Positions 11,001 to 16,847 of a stretch of 23,914 nt of DNA are shown here, in pieces. Each line of letters begins with the position of its first letter. Positions within the stretch are counted from its first letter, which is position 1. Source of the stretch: an uncultured Bacteroidota bacterium. Its GTDB lineage: Bacteria; Bacteroidota; Bacteroidia; Chitinophagales; Chitinophagaceae. The translations under genes were made by a program, and so were the position numbers. The stretch covers positions 1 to 23,914 of the forward strand of contig CAMLGR010000066.1 of assembly GCA_946479615.1 (NCBI GenBank), in the 5' to 3' direction. The notes beneath the pieces were generated by a model. That model had not been told where the DNA came from, made no database searches, and saw only the letters and a program-made list of their open reading frames with translations.

Positions 11001-11278
11001 TTGACACTGGAAACAACAAGAGTAGCTCCGGGTGCAGCTACGATAGTGAATCTTCCCTGTGCATCTGTTGTGGTACCGGTATTACTACCTTTTACTACGA
11101 CAGAAACATTGGCAACGGGATCACCTTTGGAATCGGTGACAGTACCTGATATCGTTTTACCCTGGGCCAGGGCGATATTCCCCGAAAGAAGACCCAGAAG
11201 CAATACCGCGGCAAGCATAGTTGTCCGAAGCAATTTGCTCATAAAGACTAGTTTTTTTTGGTTTTGAGACTTTTTCAT
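8093..11278 (-). CDS. SusC/RagA-family TonB-dependent oligosaccharide transporter
   Basis: This is an outer-membrane beta-barrel of 1061 residues that imports oligosaccharides using TonB energy. Order of parts: signal peptide ending ALAQ (about residue 39), a carboxypeptidase-regulatory-like beta-sandwich (KTISGTVTDSKGDPVANVSV onward, about 41-110), the TonB-box region EVVVVGYGTQRKKDITG (120-136), the plug domain (about 145-253, with PLVVLDGIPFGG and ASATAIYGSRGAGGVILVTT), then the barrel ending in Phe (FNIGINLKF). A second ATG at 11242 (residue 13, MSKLLRTTM) would give a more usual signal peptide; neither start has a strong ribosome-binding site. It is the first gene of the minus-strand xylan operon, partner of the SusD gene 18 bp downstream, and is transcribed away from the LacI-type regulator. 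Confidence 0.97.
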   Translation of the reverse strand: MKKSQNQKKLVFMSKLLRTTMLAAVLLLGLLSGNIALAQGKTISGTVTDSKGDPVANVSVVVKGSNTGTTTDAQGRFTIVAAPGATLVVSSVNYVEQNIRIGSGSSVSVKLASAAGDLGEVVVVGYGTQRKKDITGAVVSVTGTTLREVPAPNLINQLKGRTAGVDIVSNSSTPGGGGSIRIRGNRSMATTSGASDGLDQPLVVLDGIPFGGSINDINPDDVASLEILKDASATAIYGSRGAGGVILVTTRKGRTGKAVISYDAYHGITDILGKLKVFNGPEFAAFKDEARLGNSTSPGTTSYALTAAENAALAAGVSTDWQDLIYKQGFTTNHQLGIMGGSESTQFAISGGYYKETGIIPNQNFERYTLRTSIDHKFSNRLKVGLITTNTLSFSNTPGGSGVPGGLIRMTPLASPYNADGSVNLLPAIGSTDATAVSPLTLKTKADAIIAKNRRIRTFNSIYGEYEIIKGLKYRLNVGLDYRQDQGGSYNGPLTYTNTATSFSQANANVNNQEAWAYTVENLLNYDKVIQQKHRIGLTGLYSVQKDHNQQSSFNGTGFPADFVQFSNLALANTVVANTTPGSNSMAERGLVSFMGRLNYAYDDKYLLTATVRRDGSSVLSEGNQYFTYPAFSLGWVASNESFMQNVPFISNLKFRGGWGKTSNQGISPYTTLGALGVSNYNFGLAAAGQQFALLFNSLANPDLKWQSTSQTNIGLEFGLFKNRITGSVDVYSQKTKDILLSVNLPPSNGAGSITKNLGKTKGNGLEINLSSVNIQSKSGFTWTTDVNYYFNREEIVELTTPSEKSNVGNGWFVGQPLTVIYDVRKIGIWQTADAAALAGQTTPVQRVGQIRIEDVNKDNKIDANDRQILGNFQPKWEGGITNRFAFKGLDLSVVMFARMGMKVLVPYLTADGGANGFPFFMQSRVNQIKVDYWTPTNPTNEFPRPDAGTDRFLFASTLGYRDGSFIKCRSINIGYEIPARVFGNSGIRSLRVYVTAANPFIVYSPFVRDGFGPDPEGNGYGGAVTSPSAGSSTGAPGRQISVNANNPSTRQFNIGINLKF

Positions 11279-11598
11279 ATTTATCGTTTTGAGAAGTAAA
11301 CAGAATTTATATAGTATAAAAAACTGAATGAAGCCGGTTGGATGAATGCATTAAGCATCGCGTATTTTAAATCCATAAAGGCAATGAAAGCCTTTGCAGG
11401 GGAAAGCGTTTCGTTCCGGGTTGATTTCGCCGGAAAGAAGATTAATAACAGGTAAGGGAATAAATAAGAAGGGAATGAAAACGGATGTAACAGATCCGTT
11501 TCTACCGGCGCGCATAGAAACAGGCGCGCGCAGTCTGGCAAGAAGCATTAGCAAAGCTGGTCTCATTCTCATTATGACAGCAATTATCAATGGTTGGT

Positions 11599-11624
11599 GT
11601 AAACCGGGCCTTCCCGGCGTTTAC
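11599..11624 (-). other. stem-loop at the predicted 5' end of the susC leader
   Basis: GTAAAC at 11599-11604 pairs with GTTTAC at 11619-11624. CGGG (11605-11608) pairs with CCCG (11613-11616) over a CCTT loop, leaving a two-base bulge. It starts five bases from the susC-side operator, so it would lie near the 5' end of the transcript and could protect the RNA or serve as a second protein site. Confidence 0.4.
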
Positions 11625-11628
11625 AATA

Positions 11629-11642
11629 TGCAATCGGTTGCA
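11629..11642. promoter_or_regulatory. LacI-family operator, susC side
   Basis: TGCAATCGGTTGCA is a near-palindrome with a central CG, the hallmark of LacI/CcpA-family operators (compare the cre pattern TGnAAnCGnTnnCA). The same sequence occurs in opposite orientation 245 bp away beside the regulator gene. It directly follows the TTTG of a -7-like box on the minus strand, so a bound repressor would cover the susC start point. Confidence 0.7.
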
Positions 11643-11648
11643 AAAACA
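11641..11648 (-). promoter_or_regulatory. putative susC promoter -7 box
   Basis: On the minus strand TGTTTTTG matches five of the six fixed positions of the Bacteroidota -7 consensus TAnnTTTG, and its last bases merge into the operator. No good -33 TTTG was found 19-21 bp upstream; a poly-T run lies just upstream. Its geometry with the operator equals that at the regulator promoter, which is the main support. The start point would be near 11635, giving a leader of about 350 nt. Confidence 0.4.
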
Positions 11649-11867
11649 GTCAAAAAAAATAGAACCTACCTCTATTCCCAGGCCCCTGGCCGATCATACT
11701 TTTTTCTCACCCACTCTTTTATCCCTGGAATGAACCTCTTTTATCTTCCCTGGTCATTCCCCTGTATGCAGCCATGAGCACGGTTTTCCGCGTTACGCTC
11801 TAATTATTTAATTCAGGAAAAAAAACGCTGTGTCCTTATTTTAATGAGCTAATTTAGAGAAATATTT

Positions 11868-11875
11868 TAAATTTG
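11868..11875 (+). promoter_or_regulatory. promoter -7 box of the lacI-type gene
   Basis: TAAATTTG is an exact match to the Bacteroidota -7 consensus TAnnTTTG. The expected -33 TTTG is poorly matched. The start point would fall near 11881, about 87 nt before the ATG at 11968 and inside the operator at 11873-11888, which predicts autoregulation. Confidence 0.55.
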
Positions 11876-11888
11876 CAACCGATTGCAA
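11873..11888. promoter_or_regulatory. LacI-family operator, regulator side
   Basis: TTGCAACCGATTGCAA has TTGCAA arms as a perfect inverted repeat around four central bases containing CG. Its 14-bp core is the exact complement of the susC-side operator. Together with one preceding T, the string TTTGCAACCGATTGCA is shared by both promoters in the same orientation relative to transcription. The likely ligand protein is the regulator encoded 80 bp downstream. Confidence 0.75.
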
Positions 11889-11967
11889 GAAAAAATATTA
11901 ATTTTCTGCTTTATCGGAAGCGCTCATTAGGTTAGTAGACAAAATAATCTTAGCAACTGCTGCCATT

Positions 11968-12990
11968 ATGAACAAAGAAATTACCATATATGATCTGGCA
12001 AGGGAGTTAAATCTTTCTCCCGCTACCGTGAGCCGCGGCCTTAAGAACCACCAGGCTATTAATAAGAACACCAAAAAAAGGATTGTCGATAAAGCGGAAG
12101 AAATGGGTTACCGTTTCAACACGTTCGCCAGTAATCTCCGCAAACGCAAAACCAATACCATCGGTGTTATCATTCCCCGCTTAAACAGTCATTTCGTTTC
12201 TACCGCCATTGCTGCCATGGAAAAAGTCGCCAGCGATTCGGGTTATAATATTATTATCAGCCAGTCGATGGAATCGATGGCCAAAGAAGAAGTGAATGCC
12301 AAAACCATGTTCGATAACCGTGTAGACGGATTACTTGTTTCATTGGCTTATGATACCGTAAGTATCGATCACTTCCAGCGTTTTATAAAAAGAAGTATTC
12401 CCGTTATCTTCTTTGACCGGGTACATGAAAGCGATGATAGCGTATCTGTTATTATAGATAATTATAAGAATGCCTTTGATATGACAAAGCACCTGCTCGA
12501 ACAGGGCGCTTCACGCATCATGCATATCACCGGTAATCTGAAACGAAATGTATACCGTGAAAGATACCGGGGGTATAAAGATGCGCTGGAGGAAGCCGGC
12601 CTTGAACCTGGCGAAGACATGCTGATCATTGGCGAATTAAATGAAGTAGCCGGTGCTGAAGCAGCCGAAAAGATACTGGCAATGAAAAAATTGCCCGATG
12701 CCATTTTTGTTTCCAATGATGTTTGTGCAGCAAGTTGCATGCGTGTACTGAAACAAAACGGCATTCGTATACCCCAGGATATTGCTATCGCCGGGTTTAA
12801 TAATGATCCTATATCAAGAATGGTAGAACCTAATATTACCACGGTCAATTATCCGTCGTATCAAATGGGAGAAATTGCTGCCCGTCATCTTATCAATCAC
12901 CTGAAAGGAACAGCCGATATTCATTCGACCAATAAAATTATTTTAAAATCAGAAGTACTCATCCGGGAATCCACCCTGAAAAAAAAGTGA
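11968..12990 (+). CDS. LacI-family transcriptional regulator of the xylan locus
   Basis: The 340-residue regulator has an N-terminal helix-turn-helix (ITIYDLARELNLSPATVSRGL, residues about 5-25), a hinge helix (FASNLRKRKTNTIG) and a periplasmic-binding-protein-like effector domain beginning IGVIIPRLNSHFV and ending near KSEVLIRESTL. LacI proteins usually bind palindromes with a central CG and respond to a sugar or sugar phosphate. Two identical such palindromes stand in the intergenic region upstream. It is divergent from susC and lies 40 bp before the GH67 gene on the same strand, so regulator and glucuronidase are probably one transcript. The effector is unknown; xylose, a xylo-oligosaccharide or a uronate is plausible. 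LacI control differs from the hybrid two-component control common in gut Bacteroides xylan loci. Confidence 0.95.
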   Translation: MNKEITIYDLARELNLSPATVSRGLKNHQAINKNTKKRIVDKAEEMGYRFNTFASNLRKRKTNTIGVIIPRLNSHFVSTAIAAMEKVASDSGYNIIISQSMESMAKEEVNAKTMFDNRVDGLLVSLAYDTVSIDHFQRFIKRSIPVIFFDRVHESDDSVSVIIDNYKNAFDMTKHLLEQGASRIMHITGNLKRNVYRERYRGYKDALEEAGLEPGEDMLIIGELNEVAGAEAAEKILAMKKLPDAIFVSNDVCAASCMRVLKQNGIRIPQDIAIAGFNNDPISRMVEPNITTVNYPSYQMGEIAARHLINHLKGTADIHSTNKIILKSEVLIRESTLKKK

Positions 12991-13030
12991 GCACACCTGC
13001 TGCCCGGGCAACAGGATAATATTTAGTATC

Positions 13031-15199
13031 ATGACGCCGAACAGATTTGCTATAGCCAGGATCACCTCTATTATTTTATTATTCCTTTGTTTACAAACAC
13101 ACGCAGAAGACGGCTATGATCTGTGGCTCAGGTACAAACCGGTTACTGAACCCGCCTTACTCACTTCCTACCGTCAACGCATCACCGAAGTAGTTATCAC
13201 CGGCAATTCTCCTGTTATCAACGCAGCCCGGGAAGAATTATCCTTAGGTCTGTCAGGGTTATTAAATACGGGTATCTCCTTTACCGGTCAATTAAAAAAA
13301 ACCGGTTCTTTACTGGTTGGCACACCGGCTTCTTCTCCGGCTATTGCTGCACTCGGATTACAAACCAAACTGAAACAAGCCGGAACAGAAGGCTACCTGA
13401 TCCTTACCAAAACGATCAATGGAAAAAATTGCACGGTTATTACCGCCAATACTGACCAGGGAATATTATACGGCGTGTTTAATTTTCTCCGCTTGCTGCA
13501 AACCCGTCAATCTATTGCTTCTTTAAATATTTTATCTGCTCCCCTGATGCAACTGAGAATGCTGAATCATTGGGACAACCTGAATCGCAGTATCGAAAGA
13601 GGGTATGCCGGTCTTTCTTTATGGAAATGGAACTCATTACCCGACACGATCGATCCCCGCTATAAAGATTATGCAAGAGCCAATGCATCGATCGGGATCA
13701 ACGGAACGGTGTTGACGAATGTAAATTCAAATATTACTTTCCTTACACGTCCTTACCTGGAGAAGGTAGCTGCACTGGCGAATGTCTTCCGGCCCTATGG
13801 CATCAAAGTATACCTTACTGCCAAATTCAGCGCCCCTGTTGAACTGGGCAAACTAAGAACAGCCGATCCATTGAATGATACCGTACAACGCTGGTGGAAA
13901 GAAAAGATAAAAGAGATCTACGAACTGGTGCCTGATTTTGGTGGCTTCCTGATCAAAGCAAATTCTGAAGGCCAGCCCGGACCGCAGAATTATGGACGAA
14001 CGCATGCAGATGGCGCCAATATGTTTGCAGATGCATTGGCTCCTTATCATGGTATCGTTATCTGGCGCGCCTTTGTTTACAGCAATGAAGTACCTGATGA
14101 CCGGCATAAACAAGCTTACAATGAATTTGTACCATTGGATGGTAAATTCAAAAGCAACGTAATGGTGCAGGTTAAAAACGGCGCGATCGATTTTCAGCCA
14201 AGAGAACCTTTCCATCCTTTATTCGGTGCATTACCCAAAACGCCGATCATGATGGAATTCCAGGTTACACAGGAATACCTGGGACAAGGCACCAATCTCG
14301 TCTACCTGGCTCCTCTTTTTAAAGAATGCCTGCAAAGCGATACTTATTGCAATGGCAAAGGAAGTACCGTAGCCAAAGTACTGGATGGGAGCATTCATCC
14401 TTATGCCATGACCGGCATAGCGGGTGTTGCCAATACCGGTAATGATACCAACTGGTGTCATCATCCTTTTGCACAAGCCAACTGGTATGCATTGGGAAGA
14501 TTGTGCTGGAACTATAATCTTTCATCCGAACAAATCGCCGATGAATGGCTACGCATGACATTTACCAATGATGCCGTGTTTGTAGCAGCCGCTAAAAAAA
14601 TGATGATGATCAGCCGCGAGACAACTGTTTCGTATATGACACCGTTAGGGCTGCATCATATCATGGGTGCAGGAAGTCATTACGGACCAGGGCCCTGGGT
14701 AAGCAGGATGCAAAGGGCCGACTGGACATCAGTATATTATCATCGTGCAGATTCATTGGGAATAGGATTTGACAGAACAGTTACCGGCAGCAATGCGATC
14801 GGGCAATACTTTCCCGGCGCAAGAAAGCAATGGGAGAATGCCGCTACGGGTGATGAGAAATATTTGCTATGGTTTCATCATGTGGCCTGGAACTATAAAC
14901 TGAAGAATGGACAGACCTTATGGAACGAACTATGCAAAAAATATTATGCAGGCGTCGATTCAGTAAGGTGGATGCAGAAGACGTGGAACTCTTTGAAGGG
15001 TAAAATAGACCCGGAAAGATTTGATAAGGTGAAGAAATTATTGCAGGTGCAGCAGGATGAAGCAGTATGGTGGCGCAATGGATGTCTGTTATATTTCCAG
15101 ACATTTTCCAAATTGCCTATACCAGCGAAGTATGAACAGCCAAAGAATACACTGGAATATTATATGAAATTAAGAACCGCTCCTTCGGAAGCAAACTAA
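13031..15199 (+). CDS. aguA: GH67 alpha-glucuronidase, secreted
   Basis: The 722-residue protein removes (4-O-methyl)glucuronic acid from xylo-oligosaccharides. A Sec signal peptide is visible (ARITSIILLFLCLQTHAED, cleavage near residue 25), so it should act in the periplasm. An N-terminal beta/alpha domain precedes the barrel, which starts around RMLNHWDNLNRSIERGYAG (176-194). Likely catalytic residues are Glu313 in KANSEGQPGP, Asp387 in GAIDFQPREPF and Glu415 in MEFQVTQEYLG. The spacings of 74 and 28 agree with the 73 and 28 between the known acid and base residues of Cellvibrio GlcA67A. The helical C-terminal domain is complete, and the length matches the family. It starts 40 bp after the regulator gene, and its stop is one base from a long inverted-repeat element. 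Confidence 0.95.
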   Translation: MTPNRFAIARITSIILLFLCLQTHAEDGYDLWLRYKPVTEPALLTSYRQRITEVVITGNSPVINAAREELSLGLSGLLNTGISFTGQLKKTGSLLVGTPASSPAIAALGLQTKLKQAGTEGYLILTKTINGKNCTVITANTDQGILYGVFNFLRLLQTRQSIASLNILSAPLMQLRMLNHWDNLNRSIERGYAGLSLWKWNSLPDTIDPRYKDYARANASIGINGTVLTNVNSNITFLTRPYLEKVAALANVFRPYGIKVYLTAKFSAPVELGKLRTADPLNDTVQRWWKEKIKEIYELVPDFGGFLIKANSEGQPGPQNYGRTHADGANMFADALAPYHGIVIWRAFVYSNEVPDDRHKQAYNEFVPLDGKFKSNVMVQVKNGAIDFQPREPFHPLFGALPKTPIMMEFQVTQEYLGQGTNLVYLAPLFKECLQSDTYCNGKGSTVAKVLDGSIHPYAMTGIAGVANTGNDTNWCHHPFAQANWYALGRLCWNYNLSSEQIADEWLRMTFTNDAVFVAAAKKMMMISRETTVSYMTPLGLHHIMGAGSHYGPGPWVSRMQRADWTSVYYHRADSLGIGFDRTVTGSNAIGQYFPGARKQWENAATGDEKYLLWFHHVAWNYKLKNGQTLWNELCKKYYAGVDSVRWMQKTWNSLKGKIDPERFDKVKKLLQVQQDEAVWWRNGCLLYFQTFSKLPIPAKYEQPKNTLEYYMKLRTAPSEAN

Positions 15200-15200
15200 T

Positions 15201-15320
15201 CTATGTGAAACCTATGTTTCTATGTGCCTATGTGGTGAGATTACGCCACTCTGTTATTTGTGACTTGCAATAAAATAGCTCTTTACCACATAGGCACATA
15301 GAAACATAGGTTTCACATAG
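15201..15320. repeat. CTATGT inverted-repeat element, copy 1 (120 bp)
   Basis: Two perfectly complementary 36-nt arms (15201-15236 and 15285-15320) flank a 48-nt spacer. Each arm is four units beginning CTATGT (11, 8, 8 and 9 nt). The outer end reads CTATGTGAAAC and the inner end CTATGTGGT. The spacer opens GAGATTACGCCA and closes AGCTCTTT, a pattern shared in reverse orientation with copies 3 and 4. It lies between the GH67 stop and the SDR gene. No target-site duplication is evident. It could fold into a long hairpin in RNA or single-stranded DNA. Confidence 0.9.
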
Positions 15321-15351
15321 GGATTAATAAAGAACAGTAAAATCAAAATAG

Positions 15352-16104
15352 ATGAAAAAGGACAACCAAGCTAAAATTGCCATTGTTACCGGTGGTGCAT
15401 CAGGGATAGGATTAGCCATTGCTGAAAAATTTGCACAGAATAATATTTATACGATCATTATCGGCAGGGATAAAAATAAATTACAGGCAGTTGAAAAAAC
15501 GATCGGGGAAAATGGAAAAACGATCCAGTTTGATCTTACGCAATTAAAGGAAATACCTGTACTGATAAAAAAGATCCAGCAGGAGCATGGGCGCATCGAT
15601 ATCCTTGTCAATAATGCCGGCATTAATCAAAAAAAGGAATTTACAGAAGTAACGGATGATGAATTCCAGCATATCATGACAACCAATATCAATGCAGTGT
15701 TTGCCATTTCAAGGGAAGTGGTAAAGGTAATGGAACAGCAAAAAAGCGGCAGCATCATCAACATCAGTTCAATGGCGGCTAAATATGGAATTCCCAAGGT
15801 TATTGCCTATACGGCCTCCAAAAGCGCTATTGAAGGAATGACGATGGCCATGGCGGTTGAACTTTCACCGAAAGGCATTCGCATCAATGCCATTGCACCT
15901 GGTTTTATTGCAACCGATATGTCTTCCAGGGCATTGGATAATGATAAGGAAAGAAAACAAAAAGTATTGGATCGCACCCCCCTGGGTTATCTTGGCAAAC
16001 CCGAAGATGTAGCTGACACTGCATTGTTCCTCGCTACCGATTCTTCCAAATATATCACGGGTACGAGTATCAGGGTTGATGGAGGAAATGCTTTAGGATT
16101 TTAA
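15352..16104 (+). CDS. short-chain dehydrogenase/reductase (classical SDR)
   Basis: The 250-residue protein is a classical SDR using NAD(P)H. The Rossmann motif TGGASGIG is at residues 13-20, NNAG at 87-90, catalytic Ser140 in INISSM, Tyr153 and Lys157 in YTASK, and the C-terminal TGTSIRVDGGNALGF typical of the 3-ketoacyl-reductase/gluconate-dehydrogenase-like group. IGRDKN after beta-strand 2 gives no firm cofactor choice. The substrate is not readable from sequence. Its position after the glucuronidase makes a uronate, aldonate or ketose reductase plausible, but repeat copy 1 separates it from that gene by 152 bp and fatty-acid or polyol roles are equally possible. Confidence 0.9.
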   Translation: MKKDNQAKIAIVTGGASGIGLAIAEKFAQNNIYTIIIGRDKNKLQAVEKTIGENGKTIQFDLTQLKEIPVLIKKIQQEHGRIDILVNNAGINQKKEFTEVTDDEFQHIMTTNINAVFAISREVVKVMEQQKSGSIINISSMAAKYGIPKVIAYTASKSAIEGMTMAMAVELSPKGIRINAIAPGFIATDMSSRALDNDKERKQKVLDRTPLGYLGKPEDVADTALFLATDSSKYITGTSIRVDGGNALGF

Positions 16105-16179
16105 ATGCAAAACCGCAATAGAATACGGGTATAAAGAGATTTTCACCTGGATTGTTATTTGCAGGCCTCCTATTCTATC

Positions 16180-16273
16180 TTTTTTTACCACATAGGATCA
16201 TAGGAACATAGGTTTCACATAGATTTACTATGTGTGTATTTCTATGTGCCTATGATCCTATGTGGTAAAAAAA
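16180..16273. repeat. CTATGT inverted-repeat element, copy 2 (inside-out, bounded by T7 and A7)
   Basis: The outer 25 bp form a perfect stem (T7 followed by ACCACATAGGATCATAGG, with its complement at 16249-16273). The inner part pairs imperfectly around a tiny loop near 16223-16228. Unlike copies 1, 3 and 4, the ACCACATAG ends are outermost and the GTTTCACATAG end lies at the centre. With A and T tracts outside the stem it would work as an intrinsic terminator on either strand. It follows the SDR stop by 75 bp. Confidence 0.85.
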
Positions 16274-16359
16274 TCCACTTCTATCCGTGTCCTATTTGAT
16301 TATCTTCCTCCTACAGCCATTCCTACAAATCTCATCGCTTTCCCCTCTCTTAGCATTTC

Positions 16360-16385
16360 GTTAATACCCGTTAATCCCCCGTTAA
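16360..16385 (+). promoter_or_regulatory. triple GTTAA half-site array before the small secreted protein gene
   Basis: GTTAA starts at 16360, 16370 and 16381, so spacing is 10 and 11 bp, one helical turn. Two of the three copies are preceded by CCC. OmpR/PhoB/CpxR-type regulators bind head-to-tail half-sites at this spacing. A matching array stands before the kinase gene. The last box is 78 bp before the ATG at 16463. Confidence 0.5.
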
Positions 16386-16462
16386 CCCCTTCCCTATTTA
16401 GCAGCCGGGTAAAATAATACTACACCTTAGCGGTATCATTCTTCTCATTAAAAAATACAATC

Positions 16463-16711
16463 ATGAAAAAGTACATTATTCCTGTAGCTGCTTTTTTACT
16501 GATCGGTACCGCAGCCGGTGCACAGACAGAAAAAAAGCAACCCGTAAAGCCTATGACAACAAAGCCTGCAACAACCAATGCCGCCAGATCAGCAAGACCT
16601 AAACCGGTTATGGTTGACAGCACAACCAGGCATTCAACAACGGCTGCCATTAAAAGAAAAACGCATACAAAACCTGCCGGCACAGCCCCTGCCAAAACAG
16701 GTTCCAAATAA
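16463..16711 (+). CDS. small secreted basic Thr/Lys/Pro-rich protein
   Basis: The 82-residue product opens with a clear Sec signal peptide (MKKYIIPVAAFLLIGTAAGAQ, cleavage after about residue 20). The mature part of about 62 residues is rich in Lys, Thr, Ala, Pro and Arg and has no Cys or Trp (repeated TKPA, TTxA and KPAGTAPAK-like text). It is probably disordered and strongly basic. No family is recognised. It has its own terminator (16739-16772) and a GTTAA array upstream like the one before the kinase gene, so it may be a target or partner of the adjacent two-component system. A periplasmic or cell-wall-contact role is only a guess. Signal peptide, terminator and spacing make it likely a real gene. 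Confidence 0.7.
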   Translation: MKKYIIPVAAFLLIGTAAGAQTEKKQPVKPMTTKPATTNAARSARPKPVMVDSTTRHSTTAAIKRKTHTKPAGTAPAKTGSK

Positions 16712-16738
16712 GTAGTTAGGTGGTTTACAGGGTTCGGC

Positions 16739-16772
16739 AAAGACGGTCTCCTCCTACGGGACCGTCTTTTTT
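16739..16772 (+). terminator. intrinsic terminator after the small secreted protein gene
   Basis: AAAGACGGTC (16739-16748) pairs with GACCGTCTTT around an 11-nt loop, followed by a run of six T ending at 16772. It closes the small-protein transcript and separates it from the kinase gene. The kinase promoter must therefore lie within the 75 bp between 16773 and 16847. Confidence 0.88.
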
Positions 16773-16777
16773 ATTTC

Positions 16778-16803
16778 GTTAACTTCGCATTAACCGATGT
16801 TAA
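16778..16803 (+). promoter_or_regulatory. triple (G/A)TTAA half-site array before the kinase gene
   Basis: GTTAA at 16778, ATTAA at 16789 and GTTAA at 16799 give spacings of 11 and 10 bp, the same total span as the array at 16360. It begins six bases after the terminator T-run and ends 44 bp before the kinase ATG. It is a candidate autoregulatory site for the response regulator. Confidence 0.5.
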
Positions 16804-16847
16804 CAGAAGCGGTTTCAATGATTGACCGTTTGTTATGATCTTACAGT

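Larger units (their letters stand above)
11279..11967. other. divergent intergenic control region between susC and the lacI-type gene
   Basis: This 689-bp stretch has no convincing gene. The short frames in it on both strands have no family motifs. It holds two identical LacI-type operators (11629-11642 and 11874-11887), each adjoining a -7-like box, and several potential RNA stems on the susC side. These are a hairpin at 11599-11624, AAACGGAT/ATCCGTTT at 11479-11501, a competing GTTTCTA/TAGAAAC pairing at 11498-11521, and GCGCGC blocks at 11508-11513 and 11524-11531. Everything from about 11635 down to 11279 would be susC leader RNA if the upstream promoter is the one used. Confidence 0.7.
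16105..16462. other. intergenic region holding repeat copy 2 and the GTTAA box array
   Basis: This 358-bp stretch has no plausible gene. It contains an inside-out CTATGT inverted repeat at 16180-16273, a pyrimidine-rich part, three GTTAA half-sites at 16360-16385, and an A/T-rich leader up to the small ORF at 16463. No tRNA or other RNA gene was recognised. Confidence 0.7.

Noticed and set aside
11394..11777. A 127-codon plus-strand open frame in the susC/lacI intergenic region
   Set aside because: No recognisable motifs, overlaps both predicted control sites and frames on the other strand, and has no plausible ribosome-binding site; treated as chance.
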